This document shows positions 22,803 through 34,241 of a stretch of DNA of 64,000 nt, one piece after another. Source of the stretch: Tolypocladium sp. Sup5 PDA-1 (taxonomy: Eukaryota; Ascomycota; Sordariomycetes; Hypocreales; Ophiocordycipitaceae); contig JPHH03000039.1 in the NCBI GenBank assembly GCA_000750105.3, positions 124,001 through 188,000 on the forward strand, read 5' to 3'. The position numbers were made by a program, and so were the translations under genes. Positions within the stretch are counted from its first letter, which is position 1. The number at the start of each line of letters is the position of its first letter. The notes beneath the pieces were generated by a model. The model did not search any database and was not told the DNA's origin. It saw only the letters and a program-made list of their open reading frames with translations.

Positions 22803-23607
22803 ATGCTGCGACAAGCCCTCTCTACCTCCTCCAGAGCTCTGCGCTCTGCGCCCCGGCTAGCGGCCTCCAAGCCTCTTCTGCGCCCGCAATTCCAGGCCGC
22901 GCCGTCGACCTTCTCGTTGAGAGCGACCCGGCCCGCCGTGGCCCGGTGGTACAGCGACGCCAAGGAGGCGCCTGCCGAGGACGCAAAGGACAAGGCTGAA
23001 GCCAAGGAGGAGGGCGGCGAGTCCGATGCTCTGTCAGAGCTGAAGAAGGCCCTCGAGGCCAAGGATAACGAGGCCAAGGAGTGGAAGGTTCGCATCCAAC
23101 TTCGGCAGGCCTCATGTCTGCGCCGTCTGGCCGTGAATGCTTGCTGACACGATTTCGCAACAGGACAAGTGCATGCGCACCGTCGCCGACTTCCGCAACC
23201 TGCAAGACCGCACGCAGCGCGAGGTCAAGACGGCCCGCGACTTCGCCATCCAAAAGTTCGCCAAGGACCTTGTCGACAGCGTCGACAACTTCGACCGCGC
23301 CCTCACCACCGTCCCGACCGAGAAGCTCAATGCGCCTGAGAAGACGGAGCACCTCCAGGACCTCGTCAACCTGTACGAGGGCCTCAAGATGACGGAGAGG
23401 ATTTTCCTGCAGACCCTGGCCAAGCACGGCCTGGAGCGGCTAGACCCGGATGGCGACAAGTTCAACCCCAACGAGCACGAGGCCACCTTTATGGCCCCGC
23501 AGCCGGACAAGGAGAACAACACCGTCTTCCACGTCCAGCAGAAGGGCTTCAAGCTCAACGGCCGCGTGCTGCGCGCCGCCAAGGTCGGCGTCGTCAAGAA
23601 CAGCTAG
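22803..23607 (+). CDS. MGE1: Mitochondrial GrpE nucleotide exchange factor Mge1
   Basis: The nucleotide exchange factor for mitochondrial Hsp70 (Ssc1), acting in the matrix in protein import and folding. Two exons, 22803-23087 and 23164-23607, give 242 residues. The first 50 or so residues form a typical Arg/Ser/Ala-rich presequence without acidic residues (MLRQALSTSSRALRSAPRLA). An acidic linker and a long coiled-coil follow (ALSELKKALEAKDNEAKEWK), which the intron ends. The second exon carries the GrpE core: the dimerising helix with RTVADFRNLQDRT, then FAKDLVDSVDNFDRAL, and the beta domain with the hallmark FNPNEHEATFM and GRVLRAAKVGVVK. The frame is open 15 codons upstream to an ATG at 22758; I chose 22803 because it starts the amphipathic presequence. 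Divergent from RPN6. Confidence 0.95.
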
Positions 23608-24238
23608 ACAGACAGCTGCGGGCGATTTGATTTCTCGCGTGAACGAAACGCTACGGCGACACGCGAGTGTACTATTACGGGATCTTGCGGCCGGCGTTAG
23701 GTCAGATGTATAATGCTCCTCTCACGATGGTGGAATCTATTTTTCTTGCATGGCGGGTGAACCAAAAGAAAATCCTCGGACAACAAGAGTTTGAAGACTG
23801 GGTGTATAACCTGTACATATGGCTTGCATCACGGTGCTCCTCCAAGATGAGGCGGATGAGACTATTCGTACTTACTCCTAATTCATCACCACCCTGTGCC
23901 TCTTTGGGCACACCTACTACCCGCTGGCTTCACGCGGTGATGTCTCTTATAACCAAGGAATCCCCGACTCAGACGACCGCTCCTGGTCGTCATCTTCCAC
24001 TCAGAGCTACCCGATATCACGTCTACGCAGCGCACCAGAGGATTATTATTATACAGTTTATTTTTGTTACACGCGCGAGCTATAGTAACAAGCTCCGCAA
24101 TATACCAGACATGATTAAGCGGCAATCTTCGACTCTTCGTACTTCGTATGCAGCATCAAAACAAAGCGAAACCAGAGCAACCCTTCCCAGTATCCGAACC
24201 CAGAGCTTGTACATTTCCGAAACAGCCTCTCCAACCAC
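23608..24238. other. Convergent intergenic region, no gene seen
   Basis: About 630 bp of lower-GC sequence between the Mge1 stop and the stop of the acidic protein gene. The plus frame 23667-24266 (199 codons) is open but has neither a family resemblance nor the GC3 bias of the genes around it, so I reject it as a gene. Confidence 0.5.
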
Positions 24239-26883
24239 TCAAAACATCGAGGACACATCCTCGTAGTCGTCGACCTCATCCTCGTCGTCATCCTCGTCTT
24301 CGTCCGAGGCGTCTTCCTCGTCAGCGCCCTCCTCGCTCATCCGCACAATCCGATACGCAATCTCGTTCGGCTCAGTGATCCCCGTGAGGCCGACGGCGAG
24401 GGCCATCTCCCTGAGCATGTCCTCGAGCTGGTCGTCCACGTCGGCCAGCACGCCCAGCTCGGCCCACAGCTTGTCCGCATCGCGCTCGACCTCGTCGGCC
24501 TTGGCCGCGACGCCACGGAGGTGCTCCTCAACGTGCCGGCAGATCTCCTCGCGGCGGCGATGCTCACGTCTATCCTGGTGCTGCATCTGCTGCTCCTGCA
24601 GCGCGCGCGCCTGGATAATGCCGACGGCAGCGGTGACCTCCTGGATCTGCGGGTCGCGGATGGCGATGCGCTCTTCGATAAGGCGCTTGCCCTTGGTGGC
24701 CCGTTTGCACGAGTTCTTGGCATTTTCGAGGCGCTGGTAACGACGGCGCAGTTCCTCCTCGATGTCGGAGGCTGGGGTGCCGTCAAAGTAGTCAGGGGAC
24801 TCGGGGGAAGCGAGCGCGGCTCGAACGTCGTCCTTTGAATGAAGTGTCAGCATGGTGGTGAAAAAGGAAGGGGGGGAAGACACTTACGTCGGTAAGAGTA
24901 ATGACTTCACCGACACGGCCAAGGGCCTCCCCTTCCAGCTGCCGTCTGTCTGCCTCGGTTCCCTGCTGAGCAGGGCAGCTCTCGAGGACACCAGCAGCAT
25001 CGATGTGCTCCTGCCAAAGGCCGAAATTGAAACCATTTCGGATCATAGGAGGAGGGCCAGACCACATGGCGCTGTCGTCTTCAGCGTCCGAGGTGGAAGC
25101 CTGGCGGCCCTGAGTAGACTTGGTATGCTGACCCGGCTGGTCGTCGTCCCAAGGGGGCGATCGCTCTCCTTCTCTGTGGAAATACGGGTTCTCGAAAGCA
25201 GCATGGTGGCCAAGATCCTGCGAGAGGTTAGCCACTGGTTGACAAAGTTGACGATAACAGAGCAAGAAACACACCTCAGCCTTGGCTTTATCCCGGCCAG
25301 CGTTCTGCGCTCTGTTGGCAACGCCAGTAGCCCAGAGTCGGAACGTGCAGGGAGAGACGCGAACATCCTTGGGGTCTCCCTCCTCATCGGAGACGTCGTA
25401 TTTGTCTGTCCCTCAGTCAGTCAAAGCCTCTTGCCAGGAGCTCATGTGTAGACTTACCCTCCCAAGTTTTCGCATGCTCATGATCCGGGCTACTCTAGAA
25501 CTCCGGACCAGAGAGATCTTCACGTTCCAAAGTTGTGTCAGTGGCCCGTTTCTTGATGGGGTGCAGAGTGCCTTTACCATCGATGTCATCTTTGCCCTCT
25601 CGGTGGGCCTGGCGTTTGATGGCGCGCACAACGTAGTCTGGGATTCCGACGGCGGCCGTGCCCTTATTCTCCGACGACGAGCCAGTGGCGAGTCTGATGT
25701 GGTCATACTGGGCACGCGGAATGCTGAAGACAGACTTCCGTCCAGGAGCGTCTGGGTCGGGGATTCGTTCTTCGGCCGGTCCGGACTCGTCCGCAAGCAA
25801 GCTGGGATAAATCAGTACAGTAGTAAATAAACAAAAGATGAGTCAAAGCTTACTGATCATGACCACGAAGCAGCTCGTTGCCGCCCTCAGCCTTGCCCTC
25901 GCCGCGCTCTACCCAGCGGACCAAGTCCGAGTCCTCCAGAGTCCCAGAGCCGTGCATGGCGTTGTATGCCGCAATCGTCGAATTCGCCACGCGCCAGTCC
26001 TTGCAATCCTCGCGCTCGGAGCAGCCTGGAACACGAGAGTCTTCTTCGTGCTCATCATAGTCATCGCCTCCTTCCTCATCCTCGTCTGCCTCGGAGGGGA
26101 TCTCAGACTCGAGCTCCTCAGCAAATCTCACGGACTTTGGGGCGGGTCCCTGGGAAGACTCTCTAGACGAATGCTCTCTAGAGCTGTGAGTGCTATACGA
26201 TCCAACCAGGTCGAAAACTTTAGGACGCGGCCTTGCCTCCCAGTCTCCACTGCTCGAGAGCTGGCCAGCAGGGTAACTTGCACTCTGTGAAAGGCCACAA
26301 GCCTGGTAAGGATTGTAGTCAAGAGCGACGGAAGATTCGATGACGTCGTCTTCAGATGTTTGAGTGCCGGTGTCTCTCGAGTGTCCCGATCCACCCTCGC
26401 CCTTGGCTGGGTAGTGGTCGGGCACCTCGCGTCCCTGGAGTGCTTCGGACACCGGGCGCTGAACATCCAGAATCGAAGTCACAGTCTCGTTGTGAGTGCC
26501 ATTGAGAACCTCGGAACGACCAAGGTGCTCCTCTTTGACCTCATCGTTGCTGACCAGGGCCTTGCTTCTCGAAAAGAAGTCAATACGAGGGTCTCCAGCA
26601 TCAGATACCTGGGTAGAGGGCTTGTCGGTCTGTCCAGCTTCATCGTCATCCTTGATGCCAAACAGTCGCGACTCTGGAGTACCGTCAGTATTTATTCCTT
26701 CAGAGAGGCAGGAGAGAAACAAACCTGCAACAGCCCTGAGCGACTTGGGCACGAGAAGAGGAACGCGAGGAAGCTCTATGTTTTGTCAGAAACCACCTTG
26801 CAACGTGACGAAGAATTACAAGAAACAGCACACAACTCACCTCTCTTCTTGGACTCCTCGCCCTTTGACGCCGATGGCAACAT
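24239..26883 (-). CDS. Unrecognised acidic, coiled-coil protein, multi-exon
   Basis: I do not recognise this protein. I can follow it from the ATG at 26883 through exons 26841-26883, 26725-26775, 25854-26673, and one starting at 25801 and ending near 25500-25560. Next comes a short exon encoding PDHEHAKTWE and one beginning DKYDVSDEEGD. The last two encode DLGHHAAFENPYFHRE... (ending 24888) and DDVRAALASPES... (24239-24832). The junction after the 25801 exon is unsolved: all GT donors there are in the wrong phase for the next exon, so a rare splice site or a frameshift is possible. The middle is disordered and acidic. The part encoded by the last exon is a long charged helix (RRRYQRLENAKNSCKR ... 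REEICRHVEEHLRGV) ending in an Asp/Glu-rich tail. No signal peptide or membrane segment is seen. A nuclear role would be a guess. Confidence 0.7.
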
Positions 26884-27626
26884 GGCGTCAGACTGAAGCT
26901 TCATCTGCGGCGACGAGTCTGACCACCGTCTCCAGCGTCTTCGCCTGGTCGTGTTTCTGCTGTCTTTGGTCTGGTCAAAATGCACAGCACGCACAGCCGC
27001 GCGTGTCAACTCTAACGCTTTTGTCAGCATATTCGACTACTCAAACTCTCCGGATCTGGTAGGCAGACTCTGATGAATGGGTTGCTGATTGCGATGGTTG
27101 ACAAGTTGCAGTTGTGGTTGTGGCGGTTGATGCTCGAGTGGTTGTGGGAATGTGAAGGTGTGGAAAGCGTGCAGCTGTTTACGCAAGTTTCGAAAATAAA
27201 TAAATACTGGCCCCGGATAACGTGATCGGTGACTGGCAGCACGCGTCAGTGAACAACAACTCTGCCAGCTGTTCAGGGGGGTTGGCTGCTGGCGCAGTAC
27301 TTCTAGCCAACCGTCCCCTAGGTTCCAGGCACCAAGGCACCAAGGATGCCATGGCAGCTGTGAATCATACAGGTTGTCAAGGAGCACTTGGTCCTCTTGT
27401 ATCATGGTTATATGGGCCAAGCAGCATCTCTCATGCCAACTTGGCACTGCAATGGCAGCCTTCGGCCTTTCATTTGTCGGCGAGCAGAACCGTTTCGCAA
27501 ACTATCAATGCTACTCCATCAACTCCAACTGCGTTGATCCGCCAACAGTAAGATACATTTGCTACAATGTGTTTCCATCCCATCTCGTGGCCAGGTCACA
27601 CAGCTTGGAGTGCAATTGCCCAAGTC
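26884..27626. other. Intergenic region upstream of the acidic protein gene
   Basis: About 740 bp that holds the promoter of the minus-strand acidic protein gene and the 3' end of RFC1. GTTGATTGCG-like and CAACCA-rich tracts occur at about 27080-27140. No gene is supported. Confidence 0.4.
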
Positions 27627-30600
27627 TTATTTCTTCCCCTTTCCCTTTGCCGCGGTTGATTTGGCCTTGCCACGTCCTTTGGGCTTGTCATCTTCCTCAA
27701 CTTCATCCGCAGCGGCTGTTTTCGTTGCCTTCTTCCCGGCTTTCTTGGCCTTTGGCTGCTTGATGTACTTGTCCTTCTTGAAGTCAATTTCATCGTCATC
27801 GACCTCAGGCGCTTCGGCCACGTCTGCTTCGTCTTCCTCCTCGATCGCTTCTTCCAGATCCGGCGCCTCTTTGGCTTGCATCTTCGGTGCCACAACATTG
27901 CTCGCTTTCATGAAAGGCAGAGGGTGGCTCATTGAGTTGTATCTGCAAGTCAATTAGTTCAGGGGCCTTGCGCAAGGCTATCCACAATTACTTACGTTCT
28001 CGTAAAGGCGGCCTTGGCCTTCGTCTCAATATGCACCTTTTCGTCGGTCATTGGTCCAACACCAAGCTCTTGGATGGCGTCAAAGTCTTCTCGGGTGAGG
28101 AAGTAGCTATCCATGAGCTCAATGACATCAGGAACAGCATCAGTGCCCTCGTTTTGCAGCCGATTGACGAGTTGGTTCCAAAGAACTGGCATGTACTGCT
28201 GACGAATCTCGTTGTGATCGCCAGATGATTTGAGCCGCATGTGAGAGTGAATTTCTCGCACGTATCTGCCCAGCTTGCCAGTTTTGCTAAAGTTTCCGAG
28301 CCAAGAGGTGAAGTTGGATCCCATGAGCTGGCCAGCAATGAAGCTAGCTGGCCGAACCGTGCTAAACACGGCGTGCGTTGGCATCAAGCTCCAGTGTTGC
28401 TGCGGCCCGTGGATCATGCGGTCTACTAGATCGCCATCGCTGATGCTCTCCGCGGCTTGGTCAAACAGCTCTAGCGCCTTGAGGTTCTCCTCTCGCTTCG
28501 TGTACCCTTTGCCGTTCAATGCCATGGGCTTCGTCCGCAGGTAGTTTTCCTGAATCATGAGGAAGCTGAATTCGTGGTCGTTGAAGTACAGTTCGATCTT
28601 GTCGTTCAGGGTTGACTTGCTGGCCGGTGCAAACAGACCACCAGCCAACATCTTCTGGCAAATGTCCCAGGGCTTGAGAACAACATGCTTTTCCCAAGCT
28701 TTCGTCATCGCCTTGCCTTGGTCGAAATTCATGCTGCTCTGGTCGAGCTTGGCTGTTGAAATCATGTTGATGATCTGTCGAATGTCTTTGTTGCTACCCT
28801 CAATGAGCGCGTCGACAACAGGCGGGGGGAGCTTCAGGCCTTCCCTGTGGCAGATGGTCATGATTCGAGATCTGACTTGGTCAACTGTCGGCCGGTTGAA
28901 TCTGATGTCGAAGGCGACGTGGTCGAATGGCTTCATCTTCGGCAGCTTGCGTTCGTTGCAAATGAGGATTAGAGGAACCTCTGTCTTCCTGCAGAACTTG
29001 GCCAATGCTCCGACACCACCGCGATCGCCGGCAGACATGCCGTCAACTTCGTCCATGATGAGCACAAGCTTCTTCCTTGAGGCATCCACAGCCTTGCCGT
29101 CACCCGCAAAGTACCCCAGCAGCGAAGTGTTGTTCATGACGTCGCTTACGCCGGCCTCGACGAGTCTCTTGCTTCTAGTGTCACTGGCGTTGCTCTCCAA
29201 AATGTCATAGCCCTCCAGCTTGGCCGCCAAATGAGCGGCCGTGGTTTTGCCAATGCCTGGAGGACCGGATACGATGATGGCTCGTTCGCCGCCTGTACCG
29301 TCTGCCCCGCGTCGCTGGAAGTTGTACTTTTTCGATTTCGGCCAATTCCTGAGCCATGTCTGGATCTTCTCAACTTGGGCCTTGTTGCCGCAGATGTGGC
29401 TCAGTTGTGTGGGCGCATACTTCGACGTCAGCAGCAGGGCGGGTGCTTGCGCAGGCTGCGCTGGTGCAGCTGCGCTGGCGCCTCGAGAGGCCGCGGCTTT
29501 CTTGGCTGCCTTTGCTGCTTCGGCCTTCTTTGCCTTCTCTTCTGCCTCCATCTCTGCCACTTGCTGCTTCACCTTGTCTTCCTCGGCCTTTTTTTTCTCC
29601 TGTGCCTTCTGGGCGCCCTTTCCGGATCCACCATAGGCAGGGAGCTTGCGAATGAGGTCGAAGAGTCCATTTTCGTCGATGGTCTTGATGCCATGCGACT
29701 TGATCTTTGCCAGTTTGCTGGGCCCAGCGTCGTCTCCGAGGACGACAAAGCTCGTCTTGCTGCTTGGCTGGCCAGTGACCTTGCCACCATATCGCTTGAC
29801 AAGCGCTTGCCCTTCATCACGTCCGATGGTCTGCAAAACACCAGTGAAAACGAAAGAAAGTCCGCTGAGACACTCCTCCTGCCCGTCCGGTATGTCCGCC
29901 GACGCCATGGGCTGAGCTGTTGCATTGCCTCCGCCGGCGGCAGCCTTCCTCCAGTCAAACTTTGCGTTTGGGTCCTTCGGGGGAGGGGTCGGAGGGCGAA
30001 CTGTTACCACACTGTCGAGGATATCCTGAATCTGGGCATCCTCGGGCTCGTCCGCTTTCTTCGTCCTCGGCGCCCGTGGTTTCGCCGCAGCGGGCTTCTT
30101 CCGTGGAAGGTCCTCTTCCTCTTCCTCGTCTGATTCTTGTGCCGGAGACTTTCGCTTCTTGCCAGCAGATGCAGTCTTCTCACTCTTCGCCTGCTCATCG
30201 TTGGCTTTGCTCGCAGTGGAAGGGCGGCCTCGGGGAGCAATCCGTTTGGGTTTTGGAAGCAATTCGTCCTCGGATTCTTCGTCGACGTACTCGTCGTTCT
30301 TGCGCTTACTCCGTCCTTTCATGTTGGCTGCATGTATGTCGTCTCCGTCCTCGTCCGCATCCTCCATGTACGCATCGTCGTCGTCATCGGCCTTGTGCTG
30401 CTTATACGACGACATTGGCTTCTTCTTGGAGGGGGTGCCGTTCTGAACTGGAGCTGGTGCCTTGGGTGCAGATTGCTTAGTCCGCGGGCTGGAGCGCACG
30501 GGAACTTCTTCTTTGACTGGAGCCTTGGTTTCCGCCTTCTTGGGCGTGGCGTCCTTGATTGACTTGCTGTCCTTTGCTGACGCAAAGTAGTCGTCGGCAG

Positions 30601-30980
30601 ATATCGCTACGCCCTTTGGGTCCGAGTTCCTATTGAACAGTCAGATATACCCGTCCACATCTTGGGGGTGCCAATGGCATACGCTTGCTTCTTCTTCGGT
30701 GCTGCCTTGGGCGCTGGCTTTGCTTGTCTGCTGGAGGTCAGAACGACGTATGATTGATTGCATCAGGGTCGCTGATAAAACGTACTCGAATGCTTCTTCA
30801 TCATCTCCGCTATCTTCTACAACCTTGCGGCCCTCTGTGGCTGGTTAGCAGGGTCCCGGGTTGATTGGATTGGTAAAGCGTACTCGTCCGCTTGGTCTTG
30901 GTCGGCTCTGCACTCTTGGCCGGGGTGGGCTTGGGGGCTGCACCACCCTTGGGTGCAAAGAACGACCGAATATCAGGCAT
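27627..30980 (-). CDS. RFC1: Replication factor C large subunit Rfc1
   Basis: The large subunit of the RFC clamp loader, which opens PCNA and loads it on primer-template junctions in the nucleus. Five exons: 30884-30980, 30786-30834, 30683-30727, 27996-30629 and 27627-27942, giving 1046 residues. The start MPDIRSFFAPK is the conserved PCNA-binding (PIP-like) N-terminus. A disordered Lys/Glu-rich stretch with nuclear localisation character follows. A BRCT domain spans about 300-385 (GLSFVFTGVL; SSKTSFVVLGDD). The AAA+ module has Walker A GPPGIGKTT at about 509-517 and Walker B LVLIMDEVDG at about 575-584. The RFC1-specific C-terminal domain follows, including FLMIQENYLRTKP, and the tail is Lys/Glu/Asp-rich. 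It is head-to-head with MRPL16 and only about 1.6 kb, start to start, from RFC5. Two MCB-type sites lie upstream. Confidence 0.96.
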
Positions 30981-31324
30981 CTTGTCGAGCACAAGGTGCT
31001 TCTCAAAACGCAGGTGGTGATGTTGGCTCACTGACAGGGCACGGGATGCCTTTTTATCACCATTGGGCCGTGCTGCCTGGAGCAAGGAGCTGTCGTTGCG
31101 AGCGAAGCGACGCAGCAGGAGCCTGGAAATTGTCGGGTGACGTGCACGGCGGACCCGCTGCCGGACGCGAAGCTGACGCGAGGTCCGTGACTTGGGCTTA
31201 ATTGGTGCAGCCTGTGCGCCTGAAATTTTAGGCCGCATTTTCTACTGGCAGCGATGCCATCCGGGGCAGATTTTCTGGAGCTCCGTGGTTTCAATGTAGC
31301 TTCGATAAGCAACAAGCCAACATA
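30981..31324. promoter_or_regulatory. Bidirectional promoter of RFC1 and MRPL16
   Basis: A 344-bp gap between divergent starts. Two ACGCGA sequences at 31165-31170 and 31176-31181 are in the same orientation and 11 bp apart. They match the core of MCB sites bound by MBF-type G1/S regulators, which control replication genes in yeasts. They lie about 185-200 bp upstream of the RFC1 start. Confidence 0.55.
31165..31181. promoter_or_regulatory. Pair of MCB-core (ACGCGA) sites upstream of RFC1
   Basis: The two hexamers are read directly from the sequence. Their link to MBF-type regulation is by analogy with yeast replication genes and is not shown here. They could also act on MRPL16. Confidence 0.45.
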
Positions 31325-32202
31325 ATGAAGCCCGCCAGCACATCGACATTGCTCAATGCCTTCCAAGGGCTGAGGATATGCAACTCGTCGCCTCTGCGAC
31401 AGCTCAGAGCACCACTGCAACGGCAATCGAAAACGCTCGATATCGCACGACGACTACAGAATGTCCGAGCCTTCTCTACCACAGCCCCCGTCATGGGCAC
31501 CTGGCTGGAGCCGAGTCTGAACCGCAAGAAGAAGATGGCCAAGGGCCGTCCGCGAGTGGCGACGGGAGGCTCGACAAAGGGAACGACGGTGATTTGGGGC
31601 GACTACGGCCTGCGCATGATTGATCACCACCGAAGAATCAGCGCCAAGCAGCTGAAGATGGCCCAGGATACGATCAAGGTGCGGCTTCGAGGAGAGAAAT
31701 ACCGAATCTACAAGCGGAAAAACTGCAACGTCGGTGTGTACGTGAGCGGCAACGAGGTACGGCGCCCCCCCTGCATTGCACACCGGAGACCAAGGATGCC
31801 AGGAACTGACGAGTGGTAGATGCGAATGGGCAAGGGTAAAGGTTCTTTCGATCATTGGGCGACGAGAATGGCCGTGAGCCAGGTACTCTTCGAAATCAAG
31901 GGGCGGATCCACGAGCAAATCGTGCGGGATGCATTCCGTCTGGCCGGAAACAAGTTGCCAGGTCAGTTGATGCCTTCAGACCAAGCAACGAGGTTAGCTC
32001 ATACTGACAATACACAGGCCAGTGGGAGTTTGTGAAGAAGGGGGATCCTCCGGTCGTTGGCATTACCAAGCTGGATGGCATCACGCTGGAGGACTTGAAG
32101 AGACCGCGGAGGCAGATTACGCCTGTGGAGTTGCTAGAGGCGTCTTCGCCAACGCCTGTCACGGAGGCGGGGAGCACATCCGAAGCATCGCGCTCGCCAT
32201 GA
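31325..32202 (+). CDS. MRPL16: Mitochondrial large ribosomal subunit protein uL16m
   Basis: A core protein of the mitochondrial large ribosomal subunit, homologous to bacterial L16, near the peptidyl-transferase centre. Three exons: 31325-31756, 31820-31961 and 32018-32202, giving 252 residues. The first 55 or so residues are a presequence rich in Arg, Ser and Leu. The L16 core starts at NRKKKMAKGRPRVATGGS, with the conserved GDYGLRMIDHHRRISAKQL, the KVRLRGEKYRI segment and then RMGKGKGSFDHWATRM, the L16 hallmark, encoded at the start of exon 2. A fungal C-terminal extension ends in a Ser/Thr-rich tail. It lies between RFC1 (divergent) and RFC5 (same strand, 391 bp downstream). Confidence 0.95.
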
Positions 32203-32593
32203 CTTTAGCATAGATGAGACCAGATCGTCGTTGTACCACCATATCGGGGCCGAGGCGTGTACTATATACCTGTGGATAGGAGCCTCTTGAGCCATCCAAG
32301 AAGCAAATACCTACCTTGCGCAGAATAAATGTACATTTCCCTAATCTCTTGTCTTTACATCGGTCCAATCATCAGGTTGAGACGAAAGACTTCGTAGTCC
32401 GTTCTCCGTACTTCGTATTAATACTTCGTACAGTGGAATTGAGGCCGTTGAAGTTGGGTGAAGTGCACGGGCCACCGGTACGTACCTCCAGCCATCATCC
32501 CACCTCGCTCATCACTTAACGCGCGCCAACGCGTCTTCCCAGCACGAAAAAGCGGCAGCCTCTTCTTCCTCCAGTCGCCTCACAATCGCAAAC
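32203..32593 (+). promoter_or_regulatory. Intergenic region and promoter of RFC5
   Basis: A 391-bp gap holding the MRPL16 3' end and the RFC5 promoter. A palindromic MCB site (ACGCGT) lies at 32529-32534, preceded by ACGCGC at 32519-32524. A TACTTCGTA-type cluster lies at about 32391-32430. Confidence 0.5.
32529..32534. promoter_or_regulatory. MCB site (ACGCGT) upstream of RFC5
   Basis: A perfect ACGCGT sits 60 bp before the RFC5 ATG, with a second ACGCG core 10 bp further upstream. It parallels the ACGCGA pair before RFC1. Binding by an MBF-type factor is inferred. Confidence 0.5.
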
Positions 32594-33767
32594 ATGGCCC
32601 TCATTGTCGACAAGCATCGCCCGCGGTCTCTAGAGGCCTTGACCTACCACCATGAACTATCAGAGCGGCTCCAATCGCTGGTAAGTCGTCTCTTCTCAAC
32701 GTGGACCGTGGACGGACGGAGCTGATGCTGCGTGCCCAGGCGCAAAGCGGCGACTTCCCCCATCTCCTCGTCTACGGACCCTCCGGCGCCGGAAAGAAGA
32801 CGAGGGTAGTGGCAACATTGAAGGAGCTCTACGGACCCGGCGTCGAGAAGATCAAGATCGATGCTCGCGTGTTCCAGACGAGCAGCAACCGCAAGCTCGA
32901 GTTCAACATTGTCGCCTCCGTCTACCATCTCGAAATCACCCCCTCCGATGTGGGAAACTACGACAGGGTAGTCATACAAGATCTTCTAAAGGAGGTCGCA
33001 CAAACACAGCAAGTCGACCAGTCAGCAAAGCAACGGTTCAAGGTCGTCGTGATCAACGAGGCGGACCAGCTTTCGCGAGATGCGCAGGCGGCGCTGCGTC
33101 GGACAATGGAAAAGTACTCGCCCAACTTGCGGCTGATTCTTCTTGCCAACTCGACGTCCAATATTATTGCGCCGATTCGCTCGAGAACACTGTTGGTCAG
33201 GGTCGCGGCACCGACACACGAGCAAATATGCGACGTGTTGGCACAGTCCGCAAAGAAGGAGAACTGGGAGGTCGTCGAGGGCCTACACAAGCGAATAGCG
33301 GTGGAGAGCGGAAGGAATCTGCGGAGGGCGCTTCTCATGTACGAGGCTGTTCACGCACAAAAGTAGGGAGCCCCAGGATGCATGACTAGATGTGTTGTTC
33401 GCTAACGTCAACCTACAGTGAGAAGGTCACAGAGAGCACGCCCGTCCCACCCGCGGACTGGGAGGCACTGATTGGCCAAATCGCAAAAGAAATAATGGAC
33501 GAGCACACGCCGGCAAGGATCTTGCAGGTCCGATCAAAGCTCTACGACCTCCTCACTCACTGCATCCCCCCGACGACGATCCTGAAGACCCTGACGTTCA
33601 AGCTGCTGGCACTGATCGACGATGGGCTGAAGGGCGAGGTGATCCAGTGGTCCGCCTTTTACGAGCACAGGATCAAGACGGGAACCAAGGTCATTTTCCA
33701 TCTTGAGGCGTTTGTGGCCAAGTTTATGCGCATCTTTGAGATGTACCTGATGAGCATGGACATGTAA
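32594..33767 (+). CDS. RFC5: Replication factor C small subunit Rfc5 (human RFC3 type)
   Basis: A small subunit of the RFC clamp loader and of the related checkpoint and cohesion loaders. Three exons: 32594-32680, 32740-33362 and 33419-33767, giving 352 residues. The start MALIVDKHRPRSLEALTYH is typical. The P-loop GPSGAGKKT is at about 42-50, and the Walker B region reads VVVINEADQLSRDAQAALRRTM. The serine-arginine segment reads IRSRTLLVRV, without the cysteine of the SRC motif. The stretch HLEITPSDVGNYDRVVIQDL identifies the Rfc5 (human RFC3) group rather than Rfc2, 3 or 4. The C-terminal collar helices include YDLLTHCIPPTTILKTLTF. The first exon ends at QSL, just before the P-loop region. 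Its neighbours include RFC1, another subunit of the same complex. Confidence 0.96.
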
Positions 33768-34103
33768 TTGCAGACATGGTGCCGGGCTTGGCCGGCGGGG
33801 TTCGCGGCGTTCTTGGTGTCCAAATATCCTCTCAAATCGATTTGCCCAGTGTCTCGGCTATCATGAACAGTGATGACTTGGCTCTGGTCCGTCTGTGATG
33901 GCCTGCTGGGCTTCCTTCACGGTCTGCAATGTCTCACCGCAGCCCGATGTTCCTCAACTGTCCCTCACCATCAACGTCACGGACCACCAGTGAAAACTAT
34001 AGCACGATGCTATGCTCCCCGAGTCTCGAGCCTCATTATAAACCAGTCAGCAGTGCATTGTCGCAATCTCTCAAGCGTCCAGAGAATACCTCGTCATAGT
34101 TGA

Positions 34104-34148
34104 ACACATCAGCCATCAACACATCAGCCATCAACACATCAGTCATCA
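34104..34148 (+). repeat. 15-bp tandem repeat, three copies
   Basis: Three copies of ACACATCAGCCATCA follow head to tail; the third has a single C to T change. It lies between the TATA box at 34037 and the ATG at 34242, in the presumed leader of the first small ORF. Confidence 0.85.
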
Positions 34149-34241
34149 AACTTGCACAGCCTGGTTCCACGAACCTCATAATCGGTAGTTCGTACAACAC
34201 CGCATATCCCGTAGATACCTACTCAATCGACCTGCCGACGA

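Noticed and set aside
23667..24266. 199-codon plus-strand frame after Mge1
   Set aside because: Codon use lacks the GC3 bias of the neighbours and it lies in the convergent 3' region of two genes.
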